DNA of 64,000 bases. It comes from Zygnema cylindricum. Lineage: Eukaryota > Streptophyta > Zygnematophyceae > Zygnematales > Zygnemataceae. The stretch lies in assembly GCA_037447655.1 (NCBI GenBank), contig JBBHKE010000697.1, forward strand, positions 123,907 through 187,906, in the 5' to 3' direction. The notes beneath the pieces were generated by a model that was not told the origin of the DNA, did no database searches, and saw only the letters and a program-made list of their open reading frames with translations. The stretch's first letter is position 1. Each line of letters opens with the position of its first letter. Of this stretch, positions 53,771 to 64,000 are shown in pieces. A program made the translations under genes and the position numbers.

Positions 53771-54680
53771 TGAGTGATGTGATCGGTCAGCTTGGTATTT
53801 ATATATGAAAATTGCTGGGAATACTAAGTGGCCTAGAAAATACCTATTAATGTAGTTTAAAATGTTTTTTTTTATTCTGTAGAATTCTGAGTGGATTCAA
53901 AGTAGGTTGTTTTTGGGGTAGTTTGTGGTGCTTCCGAGGGTAAATCCATGGCTAAAATGGCTATGAACAACAACGTTGACCTTGTGAACCTCAAATTGGA
54001 CAAACTCTGATGTAAAAGGAACTTGAGTCCGAATGAGACAGGTTGTTTTTTCAGTACTGTCTCCTAAGAAAACCCCAAAAAATTCAAAAAAAGAAAACCT
54101 TCTATTGGAGAATCTTTGTTTTATGTGTGGTGTGACTCTATTGCCATCTTGGTTTTGGATATGTCTTTTGTGGAAATCATATTTTGGGCGGGTAGTTGGC
54201 ACTATCCTGCCTTTGGGTGATTTTTGACTGTTTTGTGTTTGAAACCGAGAAGAGTCCGGTCGGTCCGGAGTTGCGGACACTCAGGAGTGAAGGAGGATCT
54301 TACATGTTTTCCGTACCGTCGGGAAAGGCTACGTCTTTCTCGTTGTCATCGTTGATTGCGGGGGTATGTGAGCTTGCTTCGCCATTCTATTTATTCTATC
54401 TTTTATTCTCTTTTTTGGGGCAAGGTTATATTGTTAAATGTGAAACGACCAACTCTATTTCTTTCTATATTTTTACGTGGAAGTTCATTTGTGGTTTTGT
54501 TTGTAGTCCTTTCAGGTTTCGGTGTGGTTTTGCCGGAGCAGGTTGCTCGATCGCTTTGATCAAAACAATGGGTTTTGAGGGGGCATTTGTTAATACTTCT
54601 AATGGTAGAGCACAGTATTGAAAAAGCAACCTGTCTCCTCGGATTAGAGGGGATAGGAGCTTTGTCTTCGAAATATCTCT

Positions 54681-57600
54681 TTGTGGAAGGGAGTTAGGAT
54701 TTCCATTTTTATTTTTTCCTTCCATCTTTCTCGATGCCATCACCCAATGGGGGGAGGGGAGGCTACGAATAGGGGAATCGCAGGCACCATGTCCGAGGAG
54801 AAAGGTAGTCCTAAGGGTTTCGTAGAGGGGGGGGGTTCTCACAGGCCCGAGAAATCGGTCCAAGGAGCCTCCATGTTTGATTCTCCACCCAAAAAATCAG
54901 CTGAGGAAATCATTCCTCCTCCTCCACCCGTCCTCACACCTGAGCAATTCCCCTCGTTGGCCGAGGCCGCTCGGGCCCAAGCTGAGGAGAGGAAAAAAGT
55001 GTCTCCCACTTTTCGATAAAAGAGGTTGGCCCATAGGTAGTCGGTCCCTATCCACTTGCCAGAGGTTGGATTACATACTAGATACAAGATTCTTAGGGTT
55101 GAAATTCTGATTAACTCTGTGGTGTTGGCAGACCCTCGTCGTCCTGGTCGGAAGGAAATCATTGCTCTTCACGATCTCTATGAGTTGAAGTGGTAAAGAA
55201 GGAGTCGGTTGAAAGAGTGGCTTTGACAGATCGAGCTCGAGTGGTTCGACCGATCGGAGGGGTGGTGGAAATTTTGAGCAGTTCCTCCAAGAGTATCTCT
55301 TCACAGTCGGTAAAGAACCGACCTCGGAGGGCTCCAGCTCACTGCCCTCCGCAATCTTTCTCCCATGACACCTTTACCAGCAGCAAGCTCAAGGGACGCA
55401 CCACTTCTCGGTCTCGTCCAGAAGAAAGAACTAGCTGAACGAATCTCAAGATCCTTCGAAAGGGAAGAGGTTCAACCATCATGATAGCAATGGGAGATTT
55501 GCTCCTATCCCCAAGGAGGAAATATCTCCACCTCCTTTGTCAGCCGCCACCAGGGGACATTTTCCAGAAGCACGGCCAGTTCGCCCGTCCCAGTTCGCCG
55601 GTCCGGAGGGCTCTGGCGATCTAAACCAACACATGAAGATGTCCAGGTTACAGCCATGGAGACACCCTCTCCCAAATCCCCACCATTTTGCCCTTCCGAG
55701 GGGCTACGACGATTTGAACCTACAGATCCAAAGGCGCCATGTGTAGATCTGGGAGATCGAACGGTGGTATTGCGCAGCGCTCAAGAATTTATTACCAAGC
55801 TGAAATTTAAAGATAGGGCTACGACAGGGGATGGATCTGTCAGAATAGATTGGGAGGCTTTAGAGGAGGAAAGAAACAAAGTATGGGAACAGGAATTACA
55901 TTTAATACGCTATGCTCGGCTTAGGTCCAGAGGGCTTCTTAGGGGACAGGTTTCCACCTCGCCTATAGTAAATCTTTATTTCGGAGAGCCGACTCGGGGA
56001 ATGGTTATTTCACGCGATACTCAGCCTAAAGTGATTCTATCAAGAACGCGACATGAACCACCTCTTTAGCGGGAAGGGAGGGTATCTGAGGACCTAATGG
56101 AAAGGGTTTGGGTGCAAATCGACCTCTGAATTTGCCGCTGTATCTCGGGAGCTTCCATTTTTTGTATCTGTTGAGATCTTTTCGGCCTTGGAAGCTTTGT
56201 TGGAATTACGACCGGACAAAAGGGTCCACATTCCTTGGAGACATGCCACTCCTCCTTCGTCACCTATTAAACAATCTCGTGATCCTCCCCCTTCTCCTCC
56301 TCCACCTCCTTTCCCTCTGTCCTTCGACGTCCAACCGACCCCAAAGACAATCCCGCAGGCCCCATCTGGTTGGTGACCGGACCCCCAATTATCTTCGCCC
56401 AGCCTGGAACCACCATACTTACCTTTTCTCCACCACACTGGCGTTTTCCTTCCTCCTGCTCCGAGCCACCACCTTCAGCTTAACGTGGGCGTACGTCTTG
56501 AGGAAATACATCGTATCTTAGGCAGGGGCCTTCTCTTTCTCTTTGTCTTCGTCCTCTCGGGGTACTCCGCCAAATAGACCTGATCTGCAACTTTCGCAAG
56601 ACAAGACAAGTCCTCGGACGCGGAAACCCTTCGCACCCAGGTGAACAAGAACAATACCTGTTGGGGATACAAACCCTCCAATCATATTTTCTGGAGCGGG
56701 CACTTATTTTGTGGGGGTGGATTAACAGCTTCTAAGGTCGCTCCTTATATTAGAGAAGTTGGTGGTACCGCCTCTGGGGTGAAGACCTAAGAGTCATCTC
56801 CCCGATTCAGTTTGTCAGTCCTACCCGGCCACATTCTCCCCAAATCACCTACCTTGGAGAGGAGGAGAAAAAGATGGGGGATAACCGGATATTTACATGG
56901 GACAATTTTGGGATAGACTTTTCTGATTTCGAACTGTTGTGGAAATCCTTCACTCCGTCTTAAATCAACAAATACTTGGGAGGAGTCATTCTCGATGGTT
57001 TCCAAACCACTTTATTTCCCATGATGGTCAATTACATTTTTGGGGGCGCTTTGGGAGATTAAAAGGAGAGGCAGCACGCCCTGATGCCCCCAAGTATCAA
57101 GGTCTTAGATCCGGTTCTAGATGTGGATGCGGTGTAAGCTAAGGCCGATCTAGGTGTGACTGCGGCCGCCTTTGTAACTATAGTCTTCATGAACGATAAG
57201 AAATTACAGGGACAAGTGCTCGCCTACGTGAATCTACAACAGGCGACCCAAGCCCCTAGACTGCCACCTGGATGGATGCTAACCTTACACCATGCTCCAC
57301 TCTTTTGGACGCGTGGAGACTTCTCTACACAGAGAAAAATGACTCTGCTATCAAGGATTTCACGGACTTCAAGTGCTTGAAGAATTAAACACCACAAACT
57401 CTCCTCAACTGTCTTTCTAGCTTATGCCAGAAGACCAAACTCTCGACGATCGATCATCCGGCCATTGGGATAAAATATTACATCGCGGTTTACAATTCTT
57501 TCGAACCCACAAGGCAGGCCGCTCTAGATAATTAGATTGCAAATAAGGCAATCCACGATATTAATCCCCGTTTGAAGAACATTTTGATAACTGCCATAAA

Positions 57601-59000
57601 ATTGTACCAACACTTCGTCCACAGTGAAGGAAAGGAGAAAGCATTCATTGACAAGACCCGCGGAAATTTTGCAAGATTTGTTGGGGAATTGTTATTGGAC
57701 GAGGAAGAAAAGATTGAGCTTTAAGCTTTGCGGAAACTTATATGAAAACAGGTAGCTGATAGCGAGTCAGAACTCGAAATAGGGGCAAATGACAAAGTTT
57801 TTCTCTACAACTGTCTCAATTCCTAGAAGCAGGACATGGGTGAAAACGCTGCCCCAAAAAATTCAAATCGGAGCTTGCAATCAAACAGAATGAATTTGAA
57901 AAAAAACGTGCTAAGCGTACTCGCAAGCAGCAGGAATGGAAACAAGGGAGGGGGGGAAAAAAGAACCCTAGTGAACAAGGAAACTTACCAACTAACTCTT
58001 CGGGCCAAAACTGCAAAAATGTCTCAATCACAGCTGAGGCAAATTAAGCTTCCAAAATTTGATAATGCCCAGGTGTCTAATGAGTTGAGGGGAAAATACA
58101 CCACTGAAGGTTCCAAATGTGCAGCCTGCGGCTTCATTGAGCATCAAGAGGAACATTGTTTCTGTAGAAATGGATTCTCGAAAGAGATGATGCAGTTTGC
58201 CTTGTTCATCGGTGAAGTTGAAACCGCAGTATATCCTCTTCCACTTCAACTCCTTTATGCGCGGGAGCGTTGTGTCCTGTCTATACAAAAGAAAGTGGAA
58301 CGCGCACTAGTTATTCGGCCAAAGCTAACACCGAAACGAATCATCCAACAACAGAGTCAGCAATTGAATGCAATGGCAGCAGAATTGGAGTCCTCCACTT
58401 ATAATCTTCCTCCGGGCTGCTCCTCTCACTGAGCACATATACTCTAGAAATAGAAAAATGATTTGTTACAAAAGCTTCCGGAGCTTGAACTTCAAAACAA
58501 AGCGGGTGAGAATGATGATGACCTAATTGGCTGGGATTTGGAACCCCCAAATGCCCACGATGCACGTGTTTTTTTGTCCGGAGCCTTGAATGTAGGGGTG
58601 GGAGATAGCTGCCAACAACTTCGCAATTCCGCCTCGGAGCAGAAAAAAAGACGGGTAAAAAATGGTCTATAAGGACCACAACCGGAAGGTCACTGGATCT
58701 TTATCCTTCACTCCCCGGGTAGTTACCATGAACAACGACATCGACCTCGGGATAGAGCCAACTCACCCAATCTCTCTTCCGACTAAACCAAAACTGCCTC
58801 CTGGTTTCGAAGACTATAAGACAGAAAAACAACAGCGGGAGAAAGAAAAACTGGAGAGAGAGAGAGATAGAATAACCAAGGCTGGTTTGAAAAATACATG
58901 GCCGAACGCCCAAACAAGAACACTCTTAAGACTCCTACCGCACTGGATTCAGGCTCCTAAAGTGAGGAGATAGTAGGAAAGCAACAAGAAATACAAGAAA
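54681..59000 (+). pseudogene. Gag region of the second methyltransferase gypsy
   Basis: Broken frames include a Pro-rich acidic leader (54681-55019), a basic segment (55190-55440), a capsid-like part near 57330-57720 (KAIHDINPRLKNILITAIKL, FARFVGELLLDEEEKIEL) and a zinc knuckle CAACGFIEHQEEHC (58118-58160). A basic helical stretch rich in Glu/Lys/Arg (58662-58973) follows. Only the zinc knuckle identifies it as gag; the rest is assigned by position. Confidence 0.6.
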
Positions 59001-59059
59001 AACCCTATTCCCCAATTTCATCACCTAAAGCTCAACCTCCCTCTTCCAAGCTGGCTGTC

Positions 59060-59640
59060 ATGTTAGTAAGGCACCTCATGCCCTACGCACTTACCCACGT
59101 AAAAAATCTAACCTCTTCCCACAATATGCTCCAAGAAATCCCCTTTCAAGCACTAGGAGATGAAATACACTCGGGAAGAGAGATGGTCGACACGACAAGT
59201 CAATCAAGAGCCATTTTTTTGTCTGCAGAGCGGAAAACCCCTATGATAGATAGGGATTACAAAGCATTATTAGTGACTCTCATCCTGAACGGGACCGGAA
59301 TTTTAAGCTTAACGGATACGAATAGTATCAAGACGTTGTGGTTGACACCGAGGCGCTCCGGAACCTCATCACCACTTCGGCTTTATAGCAGATGCCAAAG
59401 GAACTCCGGCCAAAAATCTGCCCAAGCAACATTTACCTCAGTACGGTCACCAATGGGAGTGAACCAGTCGATGTGATCATCCACGCCATTGAAATTGAAT
59501 TTTTCAATGACGCGGGTCAACGGATCCAGATTGAGCTCCCATTTTTGGTGGTAGAAGATACAGAATTTGAAATTCTTTTGGGAATGGCCACATGGACCCG
59601 GTTGAATATGGAGTTAAGTGTGTGGAAGTAGGAATGTACC
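59060..59640 (+). pseudogene. Aspartic protease of the second methyltransferase gypsy
   Basis: One frame reads LVTLILNGTGILSLTDTNSI, with D-T-N-S in place of D-T-G-S. After a frame change VIIHAIEIEFFNDAG and LPFLVVEDTEFEILLGM match the later retropepsin strands and the ILLG block. Confidence 0.65.
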
Positions 59641-60105
59641 GTTCGAGACCCCCAAAATCCTGAAGGAACGTAAGTGCTGGTTCATTTGGATTTATGGAAC
59701 CGGGGGAAAACAATATCCATGTGTCTGGATGTAACCCTATATATGCGACCTCCTCTTTGGGGGAACTTTTCCCCTGCTCAACAGATATAGCGGAAGAGAT
59801 GTAGCAATTCTCCATTTCCAATCGGTGGGAAGAGGAATATCAGGACAGATTATTACAAATGGCTATACTTTGGCGGGGAGTGGATAAGACTTTTTCATCT
59901 ATTTTACAAAAGAAGTCGATTTCAAACCTTTGGTCAAGGTCTTCGGAGATTCTATCTAAAGGGGAGCAATTGAACTGACAAGTGGTGTCTTTGACAATCC
60001 CCAATTCAGGACTTTGAATTTTATCTCTGTTTTCGAGAATCAGTTTTGATTTAGAAGTGGTTTTAAAGGCATGATTTGGAAGCGGTTTTAAAGGCATGAT
60101 ACTGA

Positions 60106-60960
60106 GTGGAATCCTATTCAGCTGTGGAGATTTCACCCGAGGCCCGAGCAATAAGCGAGCATCGTCTGCATCTGCTCCACCAACTATATCCTCAACAACT
60201 TTGCATGCCCGCCATTTCAAAAGCTCATCAAAGTCTTCCCCATAATGTGGAGAACATAATGACATCTCATCTAGCCAGTCTGGAAGTGTGCATCTGGTAG
60301 TGGCAGGATGGCCTTGTGAAGGATACTCCCTAGCTGGACAAAGAAAAGGGCATAGTGACAGCTGGAGTAGAACATTTTTTCAGATGATTCAAGTCATCTC
60401 ATAGATACAACAGCTCCAAGACACACCAGTGGGGAACGTTTTTAAGAATGTCCACCCAGGGGAGGATCAACGAAAACAGGTTGTTGACAGCTGGAATCAA
60501 GTCACCCAGATTTTAGGAGTTCCATTTGTTTTCGATGCAGCGCAAATGGGATCCCGAGCACATAGAGTTAGGGCTTATTGGACCAATATGATTCTGCTCC
60601 TCGTCCCCTGCAATTTTTAAAGCGGCAGCTCTTAGAACCTTGGAACTTTGTGCAGGAAATCTTAGGGAAAGGGCGGACGTCAACACCCGTAACGAAAACA
60701 GACAACTCTTTTTTTTTTCGGTGCAACAAGCCAATATTTCCACGCCGAGCACTTCCCACCTTGGTTTCCTTTCCTTCTAGCCACGCATATCGGAAAGGAG
60801 CAGCGGGTATGGTCTTTGATAGCATAACGGGTATTTGGACGGCAACGACAATCGCAGAAATATAATAGTCAATGGGATTCCTTCTGGACACAACGGCCGC
60901 ACCAGGTATTTCAGACCTCTAGAGTACAGCTTATTCGAGCAAAGTATGAATCAAAATGCA
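60106..60960 (+). pseudogene. Cytosine-5 DNA methyltransferase domain in the second gypsy
   Basis: In plus-strand frames: motif II ESYSAVEISPEARAISEHRL (60106-60170); motif IV LVVAGWPCEGYSLAGQRKG (60294-60350), with the catalytic Cys in P-C-E instead of P-C-Q; motif VI region VFKNVHPGEDQ (Glu of ENV replaced by Lys); motif VIII RAHRVRAYWTNM (about 60558-60592). After a frame change come a recognition-domain block ALPTLVSFPSSHAYR (60748-60792) and a motif IX-like MGFLLDTTAAPGISDL (60872-60919). Motif I was not recognised. At least two frameshifts and several stops. The shared (A)LPTLVS(Y/F)PxSHAY and TTAAPG blocks link it to the minus-strand copy. Confidence 0.82.
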
Positions 60961-61266
60961 TTCACATGGGTAATCAAGCATGCTCTTTCTTTTTCTAGTC
61001 TCCAGTGTCCAAATTCTCGGGCTATTTACCATCAAGCTCATCAATTAATGGCAATGCAAGCAACTTTTCAGCTTGAGGGGGGGAGAAAAATGAGAAAATT
61101 TATCATTCCCTACCGAGGTTTCCCTAATATGGGGAGGCGGTACATGAAGGAAAACTTAGCAGTTGTCAGACTAGTGTTTCTGGAGATGGAGGGGTAAAAG
61201 TAGACCACGTAGGATTGGAATTGACCTCACCTGGGGGTAGACCAACGAGCCTAGGTGTATTGAGCC

Positions 61267-61594
61267 ATGGAAATGGATTGGACCTTAGATGAACAGTTGG
61301 ACCCTCACCAGAAGGCCGAGCTATCTAAACTATTGGTAAGTAACAAGCAGGTGTTCTCTCGGTCAAAAATAGATGTCAACATCTACAAAAGAACCCCTTT
61401 TCCAATTGATTTGATCGATGAGACAGTAACTATTTAGCAAAAGCAGTTTCCTCTCAGCTTTACGGAAAATGAGTTCATCTGGGCTAAATTTTAAACCTAG
61501 GTGGACGTCGAATTGGTTCAGGAGAGTATCGCACTCCATGTGTTTGCTTCCTCGACTGTTTTCCCTCCCAAGAAGGACTCATCCGGGAAAAAAA
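61267..61594 (+). pseudogene. Reverse transcriptase N-terminal remnant, cut by copia insertion
   Basis: The frame reads LDEQLDPHQKAELSKLLVSN, KQVFSRSKIDVNIYKRTPFP and, after stops, FASSTVFPPKKDSSGKK, the start of a gypsy RT (F...L..F.I...S...PV..V.KKDGS). The sequence changes to a copia LTR at 61595 within this conserved block. Confidence 0.75.
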
Positions 61595-62408
61595 TGTTGT
61601 TTTGGGAACCTTTAGTACTCTTTGTATCACGTCTGTGAGAAAAATATTATGAACTTAGTCGTTTTTGTGTGCAGGCTTATTTGTCGTAGAAAATTTTTAG
61701 TGTGGTATGTAAGTCGAAGGGAGTACACGGGTTGAGTACACTCCAGGCACACGTGTCGGTCAGTGGGGAAGTCAAGATTGTGATTTCGGGATGATGAAAA
61801 GTACAGTTTCATTTGGGGACCGAGTTTACAAGTTGGGGTTCATCTTTGGTGATGAAAGAATGTGCAGACGGTAGACGGAGTCCGCCGTCGTTTTTGGAAG
61901 AGGAATTTTGATTGTGTCGTCATTTCAGCGGGCGAACTTTGACCGCGTACTATTTTATTTTAACGACTGTTAATTTTAGGTTGTTGTTCATATTTGTGTA
62001 CGGTTGACGGCGCGGTTTTGTTTTGATAAATTATATTTTACCAGTCGACCAACGCTGTAGACCAACTGTAGGCTCACTTGTTTATATAGGACTTAGAATA
62101 TTTTGGAGTTAGGAATTCCTTGTATGCAAAAAACTGCGAAGCAATTTTATTTTGGGTGTCTTTAAATTAGAAGATTATTGTGATCTTTGAGTAGAACCTT
62201 CTGAAATTGTGCATGTGGTTCCTTTGTTGTATATTATGCATTGTGGCAAATTTAGAGACCTAGAAGTTTCTTGTTTGCTTGGGGCTTTATTGTGAAGTTG
62301 GTCTTTTGTGGGTTTTCTATGAGAGTTTCCTTTTTGTGTATTGATTATTATGGCAACTGCCGGTGCTTCTTGTTCTTCTTCCAGGGCACTTGTTGCCTCA
62401 GGATAACA
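61595..62408 (+). repeat. Copia 5' LTR
   Basis: Starts TGTTGTTTTGGGAACC and ends GGATAACA. It matches the solo LTR at 43958-44970, whose ends are fixed by a target duplication. Preceded by a run of A that could be the target duplication. Confidence 0.8.
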
Positions 62409-63260
62409 GGTCATGGGCCCACCCTCACAGATTCTGGTGTTTAATGGGCAAAAATATTTGTATTGGGCGGATTTAACTAAGTCTTACCTTAAGCAAGTGA
62501 AATTTTACAATGTTATTTCCGATGTTCTTCTGAATACGAATCCGGATTTTGAAAAGAAAAATGAAAATGCTTTGCATGTTATGAAATTACTCTTGTTGGA
62601 AGCTCTGAACATGACATATATCGATATCTCTACGGTATGTGAAATATAGAAGGCTTTAAAGGAATCTTATGTGCTAGTTAGTGAGCACAATGAGGTTATA
62701 ACTGCTAGAAAAATTTGGGATTATAAGTATATTGGAGGGGATATAAACTCATATTGCATGGATTGAAACTTTTATTGTCTGACAATGCTTGTTGGGGGGG
62801 GGATTTCTCTCCTTATCATCAAGCAATGATTTTAATAGAGGCTCTTCGATATGCTGCACAGTTAAAGAGGCTAGAGATGAGTAAATGGAACATAGTTGTA
62901 GCTCAAGCTTATATTTTAAAAGAATAGGTCACTCAGATAGCCTTGAATGGTGGACAGTAAGCCGTAGCCGACAATGCTCAGACATATAGGCCAGCTGGAT
63001 TCTCGGGAAATATGAATTTTACCCCTAATCCGAATTATAGGCAATATGATAGGTGTGTCTATTGCTTTGCTCAAGGTCATGTTTCCGATAGTGTCCGGCT
63101 TTTATAAAAGCGTGTGAAACAGGAATTTATCGTGCGGGATGGATGGTGCAGTCGGAAGATTCACCATCAAAAGTATCGGCATCAAAACTGTTGGTTAAAA
63201 ATGCGGCGTTCTTTGCAACCGATGAGATGCCACAAGACAAACCGGTGTAAGAAAAGGACG
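62350..63260 (+). pseudogene. Copia gag
   Basis: A frame beginning in the LTR (ATG at 62350, MATAGASCSSSRALVASG) has a stop at the LTR end and then continues in the same frame as MGPPSQILVFNGQKYLYWAD and KSYLKQVKFYNVISDVLL. Later frames give DRCVYCFAQGHVSDSVRL, a zinc knuckle whose last Cys is lost (C-x2-C-x4-H-x4-V). Several stops. Confidence 0.7.
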
Positions 63261-63262
63261 AC

Positions 63263-63514
63263 GTGGTCAGATTTCTGCAATCGGATGACGATGAGTTCTT
63301 TACTCTCACAAAGGATCTCATGGAGGGACCTCAAGAAAACATGTGGATTATGGACTTCGGATGCTCTTCCCACATGTGCGGCAACCGGGCTTACTTCAAA
63401 GCCCTCACTCCGATTCCCACTCGTCGCATTTATTATGCAGATGACAGCAATGCTGAGGCTAAAGCAAGGAAGTTGGATAGCTTGTGGCAGCAATGGTCGT
63501 CAAAAGAACTTTGA
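63263..63514 (+). pseudogene. Copia protease fragment
   Basis: NMWIMDFGCSSHMCGNRAYF is the copia protease block (W.lDSGAS.Hm). The catalytic D-S-G reads D-F-G, which would be inactive. It follows a short acidic segment and runs into IYYADDSNAEAKA. Confidence 0.75.
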
Positions 63515-63689
63515 TGTTTCTATATTCCAAAATTTAAGAAAATTTTGTTTTCACTTCGTCTTTAATGAAGGGTTTGAAATCTACAAAGAATGGGGAAAAG
63601 GTAGTAAGAAAGATAAGAGAGTAAATTTAGAAGAACCGTCAAACTTGCACACCGGATAGACTCGCTAATGAAATTGACCAGATTCTCCA

Positions 63690-64000
63690 ATGTCCTTCCG
63701 AAAAATGTTTTGTGGCATAAGAGGCTCGGTCATGATCATCATGCGAGACTTGATAAAATGGTAAAACAAAATATGATAGATGATGTTAATTTAGGCCAAA
63801 AAAGCTCTCATGTATGTGATAGGTGTGCTCTGGGAAAGCTAAATAAGTTACCCCTACCTCATGCCGCGGATAACTGGGCTACGCATTTGCTACAAATCAT
63901 TCATTCAGATATGTGGGGGCCGTCAAAAGTCCCTTCCCTCAGTGGCAACCGGTTTCTGGTCACTTTTACCGATGATTTTTTTGGATACAGTAAGGTTTAC
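63690..64000 (+). CDS. Copia GAG-pre-integrase and integrase start (partial)
   Basis: An open frame reads VLWHKRLGHDHHARLDKMV, then CDRCALGKLNKLPLPHAA (zinc-binding), then IIHSDMWGPSKVPSLSGNRF and FTDDFFGYSKVY, where the first two Asp of the integrase core region lie (HSD.WGP, TDDF). The frame is open to the window end. Its start is not visible, since it is part of a polyprotein. Confidence 0.8.

Larger units (their letters stand above)
54681..61594 (+). mobile_element. Second Ty3/gypsy element with a DNA methyltransferase, interrupted
   Basis: On the plus strand the order is a long gag region (about 54681-59000), protease (59060-59631), cytosine methyltransferase (60106-60960) and the beginning of RT (about 61267-61594). 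The RT is cut at FPPKKDSSGKK by the TGTTG end of a copia LTR at 61595. More stops and frameshifts than in the minus-strand element suggest it is older. The rest of pol is probably beyond the window. The gag differs strongly from that of the minus-strand element. Confidence 0.8.
61595..64000 (+). mobile_element. Ty1/copia retrotransposon, 5' part (continues past window)
   Basis: A 5' LTR (61595-62408) is followed by gag, protease, GAG-pre-integrase and the start of integrase, reaching the window end. It is inserted in the RT of the methyltransferase gypsy. Stops in gag and a changed protease active site show decay, though the last 330 bp are open. Confidence 0.85.

Overview
The window looks like repeat-laden, AT-rich nuclear DNA of a streptophyte (charophyte) green alga. 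The evidence is plant-type leucine-rich repeats, LysM and papain modules joined in one intron-rich gene, Arabidopsis-like CCCTAAA runs inside introns, and Ty3/gypsy retrotransposons that carry a cytosine DNA methyltransferase. Retroelement-borne methyltransferases have been reported, to my knowledge, only from charophytes and dinoflagellates. The genus cannot be named from sequence alone.

Layout. About 0.5-26.06 kb holds one large plus-strand host gene in at least 14 exons. It encodes a secreted-type modular protein: leucine-rich repeat, EGF-like, PAN/apple, proline-rich hinge, papain-family (C1A) protease with the complete Gln-Cys-His-Asn set, two EGF-like modules, then LysM modules and a stop at 26055. 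The 5' end lies before the window. Exon phases agree at every junction except around the first LysM. Its introns are very large and full of CT tracts, minisatellites, MITE-like elements and, in the largest intron, a decayed minus-strand Ty1/copia element (19.6-24.56 kb).

26.06-27.84 kb is AT-rich and I see no gene in it. 27.85-34.64 kb is a minus-strand Ty3/gypsy element (gag, protease, DNA methyltransferase, RT/RNase H, integrase). 34.6-37.77 kb is non-coding repeat-bearing DNA. 37.77-42.5 kb is a decayed plus-strand chromovirus-like gypsy element with a tandem-repeat insertion. 42.8-49.7 kb holds MITEs, a solo copia LTR with a 5-bp target duplication, a possible SINE and low-complexity DNA. 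50.25-51.2 kb is a decayed hAT transposase. 51.8-53.7 kb is an AGC/CTAG minisatellite and LTR debris. 54.7-61.59 kb is a second, plus-strand gypsy element that also carries a methyltransferase. It is interrupted at 61595 by a Ty1/copia element that runs off the window end.

Two things stand out. First, two divergent gypsy elements of opposite orientation both hold a canonical-order cytosine methyltransferase between protease and reverse transcriptase. Second, almost every intron of the protease gene contains degenerate extra copies of the neighbouring exon's edge together with its splice site. One of these copies the catalytic exon with the active Cys replaced by Ser, and one intron is an array of perfect-looking 3' splice-site motifs with a 160-bp higher-order period. 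This looks like a process that copies splice junctions locally and repeatedly.
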